Shown here: piece after piece, positions 7,290 to 13,080 of the stretch | Layout of the letters: the number at the start of each line of letters is the position of its first letter | Position numbering within the stretch: the stretch's first letter is position 1 | Source of the DNA: JBBILU01 sp037444775 | GTDB lineage: Bacteria > Patescibacteriota > Gracilibacteria > BD1-5 > UBA6164 | Direction: 5' to 3' | Length of the DNA stretch: 13,080 nt | Assembly (NCBI GenBank): GCA_037444775.1 | Contig: JBBILU010000031.1 | Location: forward strand, 1-13,080 | Program-made: the position numbers and the translations under genes | Notes under the pieces: model-generated | Databases searched by the model: none | Told to the model about the DNA's origin: nothing | The model's input: the letters and a program-made list of their open reading frames with translations, nothing else

Positions 7290-8129
7290 CTACCAATCTT
7301 TTTCCTCTTTTCATCATTCAAGTAAAGAATTATCAAAAAACGGATCATTTCAAAATAAAGCTTCAAAATCAGATGTATTTTGTTCATTTTGTCCTCATTT
7401 GTAAACTTTATTAAATAAAGCAGAACTATTTTTCTCTTGCTCTTTCAAATCTTTAGAATAATTTTCTATTTGCTGTAATTGTTCTTCTGTTAAGCTACTT
7501 TCTCACTTTTCATTTTGTCAAGATTTAGAAGAATTTTTTCAATTCTCAGTTTTTGAATTTTCACTTCAAGAAGAACTTTTGTCTTCACTTAAACTTCAAG
7601 ACTTATTTTCTGAATTCTCACTTCAACTTCAAGACTTACTTTGTTCATTATTTTGTTTTTCTTGTTGTTCTTGTTTTTTCTTTTCTTGAATTTTTTTCAT
7701 CTTATCCAAAACAAAATCTAAATTCTTTTTAGTTTGTTCATCATATTTTATATTCAAAGCTTTTTCATAAAAAGAAACTGATTTTTCAAAGTTTTTTAAT
7801 TTTTCTTCATCACTTTTTGGCTCTCATAATTTGTAATATGAATTTCAAAGATTATGATAAATATTAAAATTAAAAGAATTTTTTTCATCTCAGACTATAC
7901 TTAAATAACTTTTTATAGCTTTTTCAAACTGATTTTGTTTATACAAAGAATTTGCCGAATTATAAGCTCAATAAACATTTTTGGCTTTTGAAAAATTATT
8001 TAAAGCTCAAGAAAAATCTTTATTTGAAAACAAATAATTAGAATAAGAGTTATAAAAAAAATCTTTCAAAAATATTATATTTAAAAGCAAAAAAGAAACT
8101 ATAAATATAAAAACTATTTTTTTGTTCAT
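7290..8129 (-). CDS. Membrane-anchored TPR protein of the Bat operon (BatC-like)
   Basis: A 279-residue protein. Residues 5-21 are an N-terminal hydrophobic anchor. Tetratricopeptide repeats follow at about 53-81 (GAYNSANSLYKQNQFEKAIK) and 90-126 (YHNLGNSYYKLG, FYEKALNI). Then come a Lys/Gln-rich coiled stretch (143-165), a low-complexity Ser/Gly/Glu/Asn region (165-210) and a conserved-looking tail that ends in KEEKDW. A final Lys-x-Trp-like end is familiar in BatC-type TPR proteins. TPR modules mediate protein contacts; in Bat operons this protein is thought to work with the VWA proteins outside or at the membrane. Start ATG 8129, 46 bp after the BatB-like gene. Codons include many UGA glycines. 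The low-complexity linker may simply tether the last 60 residues. Confidence 0.82.
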
Positions 8130-8170
8130 AAATAAATAATACAGAAAATAAAGTTACCTACTTTGTTTAT

Positions 8171-8200
8171 ATCCCCTATTTTAGGGGATTATAGGGGTAA
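8171..8200 (+). repeat. REP-like palindrome at the 3' end of the BatB-like gene
   Basis: ATCCCCTA (8171-8178), TT and TAGGGGAT (8181-8188) form a perfect 8-bp stem, followed by TATAGGGGTAA. It is far richer in G/C than its surroundings. The stop codon of the VWA gene (8176-8178) is inside the left arm, and the repeat encodes its last residues (PYNPLK). The plan of hairpin plus TAGGG tail matches the elements at 9667 and 10761. Confidence 0.6.
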
Positions 8201-9156
8201 TGTGTTATAATAAAGAAAATAATAAAAAATAAAAAACTCACAAAAGCTAAAATTCTTCAAGCATCATTTTTTGAATTACTTTCACTTTTTAAAATAGCCT
8301 TTTTTTCTAAATTAGAAATATTTTTAGCTAAATTTTCTAAAGAATCTTTACTAGATAAAGCAAAATATTCTCATTTAAAAATATCTGAAATTTCCTCTAG
8401 ATTTTCTTCATTTAATTTAGAAATAACTTCTTTTCAATTATATTTTTGATAAGAAAGATTTCAAAAAAAATCTTGACCAGTTATAATTTTTCAACCAGAT
8501 TTTGTTCAAACTCCAACTATAAAATAAGCAATATTTGGATATTTTTTTTGCAAACTTTTTAAAATATTTGAATCTATTTTGTCTTCCGTATCTCCTCAAT
8601 CGGAAATAAAAACCAAAGCCTTACTTCTTTCTGAAGAAGAAATATCAAATCTTTCAAGTCATAATTTAAAAGCTTTCTCAAAATTAGTTCATTGCTTTGT
8701 TAAGTTTCTATAATCAACTCATTCCAAAAAAGTTAAAAAAATATCAATATCATCAGTTAAAGGAGAAACAGAAACAGCATCTCAAGAAAAAATTACAAGT
8801 CAATATCTATTTTCTACATTTTTTGAAATAAAATTTCAAATTGATTCTTTTGCAAAATCAAGACGAGTGAAATCTTGTGATAAATCTGCAACATTCATTG
8901 ATTTGCTTACATCAAGAACAAATATCATATCAATTCATTTATTTTCACTTGTAGTTAAAGTTTTTCAGTATTTAATTCAAAAAATTCAAATAGAAAGTAT
9001 AAAAAAACTCAAAAGTAAAAAAATATATTTTATATAAAAATTTTTTCAATTTCAAAGAAGCTTATATTTTTCATTAAATTTTTTTTGCCTAAAAAAATAG
9101 TAAACAAAAGCCAAAATTAGAAAAACATTTAGAAAAATAAATATTAAAATCTGCAT
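8176..9156 (-). CDS. VWA-domain membrane protein, BatB-like
   Basis: A 326-residue protein of the Bat family. Two N-terminal membrane segments (about 2-22 and 43-61) precede a von Willebrand factor A domain (about 76-290). A further membrane helix at 301-318 is followed by a short tail. The metal-ion-dependent adhesion site is complete: DVSKS (82-86), the threonine of KQGT (T157), and the aspartate of ISDGGD (D186). With the neighbouring VWA, DUF58 and TPR genes this makes a Bat operon; such proteins are proposed to form a membrane complex for assembly or stress tolerance, with the VWA domain outside the cytoplasm. Start ATG 9156, 57 bp after the BatA-like gene. Its stop and last six codons lie in a REP-like palindrome, so the natural C-terminus may have been replaced. 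Confidence 0.88.
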
Positions 9157-9182
9157 TTTTAAAAAATTAAAATTAAAAAACT

Positions 9183-9216
9183 CTCTCTAATTTTCTCCTT
9201 CTTAAGAGGTATTTTA
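9183..9216 (-). repeat. Degenerate REP-like element at the BatA-like gene end
   Basis: On the minus strand the stretch reads ACCTCTTAAGAAGGAGAAAA followed by TTAGAGAGAG, which resembles a decayed copy of the hairpin-plus-tail plan seen at 10761. It contains a partial palindrome around TCTTAAGA and spans the stop codon of the BatA-like gene (9214-9216). It also carries AAGGAG, but about 40 bp from the next start, too far for a ribosome binding site. This is the weakest member of the set. Confidence 0.3.
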
Positions 9217-10257
9217 CCTTGTTTTCACAAAATAAAATTCTAAAAAAGAAAAGCTAAATAAAAGAAAAATTAAAATATAAATAAATATTTCATAATTTGG
9301 AGAATATTGTTTTTTTACTTCTATTTTTATATCTTGTTTATTTAACTTTGAAAGCTCTTTAAGAATTTTCTCAAAACTATAATTTGAATCTGCTCGAAAA
9401 AATTCTCAAGAAGTATTTTTAGCTATTTCTTGCAAAGTTTCTTCATTTAAAGGTGGAATTTTTTGTTTTTGAATAAAAGGTCAGACTTGAAAAGAAATTT
9501 CTCATCACTCTTTACTTCAAATTCAAATTGTATAAACTTTTATGTTTTCATTTTTCAAATATTTAGAAGCCAAAATTGGCTCAACTCAAACATTTGCATC
9601 TCAATCTGTAAGCAAAATAATTACTTTTTCTCTTTTTTTATAATCTTCTTGAATTTTTTCTTCTTTCTCCCTATCTGCTAAGGAGGGGGCTAGGGAGTGC
9701 TCTGCTTTAAAAAGAGTTTTTGCCATAAGTAAAGCATCTCAAACAGCAGTTCAATCAAAAGAAATATTTTTTGTAGTTAAAGACTCAATTGTTTTTAACA
9801 AAATATCATAATCAAAAGTTAGTGGAATTGAAGTAAAAGGTTTTCAAGCAAAAACAACAAGTCAAAGTCTATCTGTTTTCACATTTTTCACAAAATCATT
9901 TATAATTGCTTTTGCTGATTCTATCCTATTTGGAGATAGATCTGTTGCTTCCATACTTTTACTCAAATCAAGAACCAGAACTATATCTATTCAATTTTTT
10001 GTTATTTTTTCATTTGAATTTACTTTATTTGGATTTGCAAAAATAATTATAAAATTAATGAAAATTAGAATAAATAAAAATATTTTTAAATAAAAAAATA
10101 ACGAATTTCATTTTGTAATACTTTTCAAATCTTGCAAAAATAAAAAATTTTTTCATTTTATTTGAGATTTATAGAATAAATAAACAAAAATTGGCAAAAG
10201 TAAAAATAGCCAAAAATATTCTGGATTTAAAAATTCTATGTTGTCAAAAATCTGCAT
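9214..10257 (-). CDS. VWA-domain membrane protein, BatA-like
   Basis: A 347-residue protein with the typical BatA start FLNPEYFWLFLLLPIFVYLF (9-28), a second membrane segment at 55-74, a VWA domain at about 88-300 and a last helix near 323-343. The metal-binding motif is intact: DLSKS (97-101), T170 in SFDGT, and D218 in LLTDGD, whose glycine is UGA. Compared with the usual VWA fold, the loop before the VIILLTDGD strand is longer. Residues 186-197 (EHSLAPSLADRE) are encoded by a GC-rich palindromic element at 9667-9702, inserted in frame; the charged stretch EKEEKIQEDYKKRE follows it. BatA and BatB proteins are believed to act together at the cell envelope. Start ATG 10257, 11 bp after the preceding small membrane gene, indicating one transcript. 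Confidence 0.9.
9667..9702 (+). repeat. REP-like palindrome inserted in frame in the BatA-like gene
   Basis: CTCCCTA (9667-9673) pairs perfectly with TAGGGAG (9691-9697), with CTAAGGAGGGGGC between. The tail GGGCTAGGG is identical to the element at 10761. About 60 percent G/C in a gene that is otherwise mostly A/T. It adds about 12 codons and no stop to the VWA domain when read on the minus strand. Confidence 0.7.
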
Positions 10258-10268
10258 TTTTAATTATA

Positions 10269-10721
10269 TTAATTTATAATTTTTCTCACATCTTCAATTA
10301 TATTCAATCTTTTCTCTTTACTATCTTCAAAACTTTTCATAAATTCCTTAAAATAAATTTTTCAAAAAATATCTTTTTCATTTTCATCTATTTGTAAATT
10401 CTGAAGTTCTTTGTAGGTAAGTTTTGAAATATTCTTAGAATATTTTTTTTCTAAAAATCATCTTATAAATTCTCACAATTTAAAGTAAAATATTTCCTTT
10501 TTTTCATCTAAATATTTATCTTTTATTAAGTCCAAAACTTCAATGAAATTAATCTTCTTTTCTTCTTGTTTTTTTGTTATAAATTCGTCTTTTTTATCTT
10601 TTTGTAAGAATTTTTTTAGCAAAAAAAATAAAATAAAAAATATTAGAATATAAGCCAAAGAATAATAAATATTTATAGGATAGCCAAGTAAATTATTTTT
10701 TATATCAAAAATGTCTGTCAT
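10269..10721 (-). CDS. Small single-pass membrane protein of the Bat operon (DUF4381-like)
   Basis: A 150-residue protein with one membrane segment (about 20-37, YSLAYILIFFILFFLLKK) followed by a charged, mostly helical cytoplasmic-type region (40-150) with two UGA glycines in LGEFIRGFLEKKY. Bat operons commonly carry a small single-pass protein between the DUF58 and batA genes, often annotated DUF4381; position and layout match, but the sequence shows no motif I can verify. It starts 58 bp after the DUF58 stop and ends 11 bp before the BatA-like start, so it is co-transcribed. I infer a structural partner in the envelope complex. Confidence 0.72.
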
Positions 10722-10760
10722 ATAAAGTAGTAAGTAATAAATAGTTAATTATCTGTTCCA

Positions 10761-10793
10761 TCTCCTCCAAAGGAGAGGGCTAGGGTGAGGTAG
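10761..10793 (+). repeat. REP-like palindrome at the 3' end of the DUF58 gene
   Basis: TCTCCT (10761-10766), CCAA and AGGAGA (10771-10776) form a hairpin, followed by GGGCTAGGGTGAGGTAG. This arrangement, a CTCC/GGAG stem with a GGGCTRGGGTGAGG tail, recalls REP-type repeats I have seen in unrelated bacteria (from memory). The DUF58 stop codon (10780-10782) and last codons (STSP) lie in the tail. Confidence 0.72.
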
Positions 10794-11646
10794 AAAAATA
10801 TTTAATAATTTCTAAGAAAAAATCACTTTTATTATCAAGCATAATATATCAAATTCCATTTTTGTTAAGCTTTTTTTCAAGCAAATCAAGTTTTTCTTTT
10901 CTTAGTTTTGAAAAATCTTTTTGTAAATTTTTCGAGGAAAATATATTCAAAAAGTTTTTTCACAAATTAAAGCTTAAATTAGCATTTTCTTCTAATAAAT
11001 TATTTTCAAAATAGTCAAAAATATTTATGATAATAATGTCATTTTCTATTCAAACAAGTCTTAAAATATTTTCGTTTTCAAAATTTGTGTCATCTGTCAA
11101 AACAAAAATCAAGCTATTTCTGAGCTTTAGTTTTTCTACTTTTTGTAAAGCAATTTCTGTTTTTGCTCCATAGAGATACGATTTATCATATCTTAATTTG
11201 GTTTTTTCTAATTTTTCCAAAACTCTAAAAATATTTTCTTCTGATTTCTTAAAATTTATAAAATCCGTACTTTTCTCATCATAAAGCAAAGCTCAAATAT
11301 TATCTCAATTACTAATAGCACAAAGAGCCAATGAGTAAAAAATTTCTTCTTGCAAATCTTTTTTTGTTTTTTCTTCACTACCAAATTCCATAGAAGAGCT
11401 TGAATCAAGCAAAAACAAAACATTTAAATCTCTTTCTTCTTCATATTTTTTCACAAGCATTTCATTTGATTTCGCACTTGCCTTCCAATCAATATGTTTC
11501 ACATTATCTCAAAAACTATATTCTCTATGTTCTGCAAACTCCATTCAATAACCTAAAAACTTGGATTTATAAACTCAAAATAAATCTCAAACTATATTTT
11601 TTTTGAGTTTAAATTCTAGCAGTTTTATTTTTTCATTTATATTCAT
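10780..11646 (-). CDS. DUF58 family protein
   Basis: A 288-residue protein. The DUF58 signature is clear at residues 36-86: EFAEHREYSFGDNVKHIDWK, then SAKSNEMLVKKYEEERDLNV and the VWA-like LLDSSSSMEFG. The first part of a VWA-like fold continues to LIFVLTDD (179-186). DUF58 proteins are soluble partners encoded next to MoxR ATPases and VWA proteins in Bat operons. Lengths near 290 are typical. The last residues (STSP) come from a REP-like repeat, so the C-terminus may be altered. The first 23 codons form part of a perfect 93-bp repeat whose second copy lies beyond the ATPase gene. Start ATG 11646, 15 bp after the ATPase stop, without a clear Shine-Dalgarno sequence. Confidence 0.9.
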
Positions 11647-11670
11647 AAAAAGTGAATTTTCTTAATTAAA
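11578..11670. repeat. 93-bp direct repeat, copy A
   Basis: Identical base for base to 12911-13003 (offset 1333). It contains, on the minus strand, the last two codons and stop of the ATPase gene, the short spacer and the first 23 codons of the intact DUF58 gene. Identity stops sharply at both ends. Confidence 0.95.
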
Positions 11671-12840
11671 ATCATAAAAAGTTTTCTTATTTAAAATAAT
11701 TCATTTAAAATCTTTATAATCTTTTAGAAAGGTATTTATTCAATTATAATCAGAACTTGATATTTCATCCTTGTATTTTATTTCAAAAACTATTTTTTTG
11801 TATTCCAAAATAAAATCTACCTCATTTACTCAGTTTTTTGTTCTCCAATATTTAATATCATTATAATTTTCTCAAGATTTCAAAAATTCATTATAAATAA
11901 AATTTTCAAAAAGTAATCATTTTTCATTTGAAATAAATTCAAATCTTCACATTAAAAAATTTCTAAATCCATTATCTATAAAATAAAACTTTGGCATTTT
12001 GACTATTTCTTTTAGTTTATTCGTAAAAAAAGGTCTTACTGGATACAAAAGCAATGATTTAAACATAAGTTCAAAATAATATTCTCAAGTAGGTTGGCTT
12101 ACTCACACTTGCTTTGAAATTTCATTAAAATTTAGTAATCATCAGTTTCTAATAGATAAATGTTTAATAAAATTATTAAACTTATAATTTTCTTTAATCT
12201 CCACTAAAATATCTTTATTGAACCAAAAACTAAAAATATCTTGTAAAGCTTGTTTTTTTTCTTCTATACTTTCTTTCAAAACAACTTCAGGATATCATCA
12301 CCAAATTATAAATTCCTCTAAATAAAAACTAATCTTTCCTTTATTTAATGGGTTTTTTTTGAAACTATCAACATCATCAAAAGAAATACTTTCTTTCCAA
12401 ATAAGAAATTCATCAAAATCTAATGGAAACATATTTACCAATCTTTTTCTTCAAGCAAAGGACTCTTTAATATTTTTATTTATTTCAATATTATTTGATC
12501 AAGAAAGAACAATTCTAATATTTTCAAATTCATCATAAAGAGATTTTATAATCCAATCTATATTTTTTACTTTATGAAATTCATCCAAAAATAAATAAAA
12601 TTTTTCTTCTTTTTTAAATCCATTTTTCATTAAAAGATTTTGTATGTTTGAAAAGCTTTCAAAATACTCATGATAATCAAGTATTTCTAAATTCATAAAT
12701 AGCTTTTTTGCTGTATCAATAGAAGAAAATATATTTTTCATCAAAGTTGTTTTTCATACTTGTCTTGGTCAAATAAGAAAAATAATTTTTCTTTCAGATA
12801 ATGTTGAAGTAAGAATTTTTTCTTGTTTCCTATATAACAT
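11662..12840 (-). CDS. AAA ATPase, AAA_14 with C-terminal DUF4143
   Basis: A 392-residue protein of the widespread AAA_14/DUF4143 family. Walker A is FLIGPRQVGKTT (21-32), with both conserved glycines encoded by UGA; Walker B is FLDE (84-87); the sensor-like LSGSN is at 112-116. Other family marks are WGGYPEVVL (180-188), a winged-helix-like segment (ISKQVGVSQPT), KFYFIDNGFRNFL (284-296), and a C-terminal nuclease-like fold with LFENFIYNEF, NEVDFILEY and FEIKYK (key residues E312, D342, E353, K355). The cellular role of this family is not established; it is often found in variable regions and in many copies in CPR genomes. It has its own promoter and is bracketed by a 93-bp direct repeat, so it interrupts the Bat operon. 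It is not a MoxR ATPase. Confidence 0.9.
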
Positions 12841-12873
12841 AACAAAATTGTTACTATTTTAAAGTGTTAGTTT

Positions 12874-12901
12874 ATTATAGTATTAATATTTAAAATTACA
12901 A
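12874..12901 (-). promoter_or_regulatory. Promoter of the AAA ATPase gene
   Basis: On the minus strand TTGTAA (12896-12901) and a perfect TATAAT (12874-12879) are 16 bp apart. Transcription would begin near 12867, about 27 nt ahead of the ATG at 12840, the same geometry as the argS promoter. The -35 box overlaps the stop of the DUF58 fragment. This promoter may also drive the downstream Bat genes. Confidence 0.6.
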
Positions 12902-12979
12902 TATTTTTATAAATAAATCTCAAACTATATTTTTTTTGAGTTTAAATTCTAGCAGTTTTATTTTTTCATTTATATTCAT
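12896..12979 (-). pseudogene. Duplicated 5' fragment of the DUF58 gene
   Basis: ATG 12979 begins the same 23 codons as the DUF58 gene (MNINEKIKLLEFKLKKNIVG, DLF), then leaves the repeat and ends after four foreign codons (IKIL, stop TAA 12896). It marks where the DUF58 gene start stood before the ATPase segment arrived, or a duplicated copy of it. It is unlikely to make a useful product. Confidence 0.8.
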
Positions 12980-13003
12980 AAAAAGTGAATTTTCTTAATT
13001 AAA
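12911..13003. repeat. 93-bp direct repeat, copy B
   Basis: Perfect second copy of 11578-11670, on the far side of the ATPase gene. It holds the truncated DUF58 start and the last codons of the gene at the right edge. The unit from copy A to copy B measures 1333 bp and contains only the ATPase gene and its promoter. Confidence 0.95.
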
Positions 13004-13080
13004 CTTTATTTTTTCTTCAAGCAAGTTTTTGACCTTTCTGATATGATATGATATGATTATTTTGACATAAAATAATTTGT
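12995..13080 (-). CDS. 3' end of an unrecognised gene (5' part outside window)
   Basis: A frame open to the window edge encodes KLFYVKIIISYHIRKVKNLL then EEKIKFN, ending in TAA (12995-12997), 15 bp before the DUF58 start copy. I prefer this frame because its last codons (Phe-Asn-stop) are the ones shared, through the 93-bp repeat, with the ATPase end. A second frame (stop 12999-13001, ending KGQKLAGRKNKV with a UGA glycine) is also open, so the assignment is uncertain. A MoxR gene would be expected at this place in a Bat operon, but 27 residues show no MoxR feature. Confidence 0.35.
   Translation of the reverse strand, partial: KLFYVKIIISYHIRKVKNLLEEKIKFN
13040..13058 (+). repeat. Pentanucleotide microsatellite (GATAT)
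   Basis: Nearly four copies of the pentamer GATAT follow one another. The unit is not a multiple of three and lies in the 3' coding part of the partial gene, so a change in copy number would shift its frame. Confidence 0.8.

Noticed and set aside
9196..9201. AAGGAG as a ribosome binding site for the BatB-like gene
   Set aside because: It lies about 40 bp before the ATG at 9156, and other genes in the window have no clear Shine-Dalgarno sequence at the usual distance.
9463..9681. Plus-strand open frame rich in Phe, Ile and Asn
   Set aside because: It is the antisense shadow of the BatA-like VWA domain; its composition only reflects A/T-rich DNA.
11578..13003. A classical insertion sequence carrying the ATPase as transposase
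   Set aside because: The protein is AAA_14/DUF4143 without DDE, HUH or recombinase motifs, and I saw no terminal inverted repeats at the ends of the 93-bp repeats.

Overview
The window comes from an AT-rich cellular genome that reads UGA as glycine (genetic code 25), the code of Candidatus Absconditabacteria (SR1) and Gracilibacteria (BD1-5) in the Candidate Phyla Radiation. The assignment rests on where in-frame UGA falls. It occupies both conserved glycines of the Walker A motif of an AAA ATPase, the glycine of the TDG motif of a von Willebrand factor A (VWA) protein, the GKPLHIGH and MSTRKGK glycines of arginyl-tRNA synthetase, and three consecutive glycines of the GGGKDS loop of MurL. UGG still encodes tryptophan, so UGA is not the mycoplasma-type Trp codon. 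Read with the standard code, every long gene here breaks into pieces; all genes below were read with UGA = Gly.

Layout, left to right. Positions 1-1700 hold two minus-strand genes: a secreted surface protein with a Gly/Tyr-rich segment and an acidic DSSDNT tandem repeat that runs off the window, and an ACT-domain protein. A perfect hairpin terminator separates them. On the plus strand follow an M48 (Ste24/CAAX-type) membrane metalloprotease, the wreck of a DEAD-box RNA helicase gene, and argS with a clear TTGCGA-16-TATAAT promoter. argS and murL converge on a strong bidirectional hairpin terminator (5489-5524).

From 5523 to the right edge everything is on the minus strand, transcribed right to left. 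The order is the 3' end of an unrecognised gene, an inserted-looking AAA ATPase of the AAA_14/DUF4143 type, a DUF58 protein, a small single-pass membrane protein, two VWA membrane proteins (BatA-like and BatB-like), a membrane-anchored TPR protein (BatC-like), a broken AbiEi-type antitoxin gene, and murL. The DUF58-VWA-VWA-TPR run is a Bat (aerotolerance-type) operon, thought to act as a membrane-associated chaperone or assembly machine usually driven by a MoxR ATPase; no MoxR gene is visible here.

The most unusual layer is small mobile-looking DNA inside and between these genes. GC-rich, REP-like palindromes sit at several Bat gene ends. One lies in frame inside the VWA domain of the BatA-like gene, and others supply the last codons and stop of the BatB-like and DUF58 genes. 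Two palindromes of other sequence types lie in frame in argS linkers. The ATPase gene is bracketed by a perfect 93-bp direct repeat that includes the first 23 codons of the DUF58 gene, so its insertion duplicated the start of that gene. There is no gene-free stretch longer than 300 bases, and I saw no tRNA, rRNA or CRISPR array.
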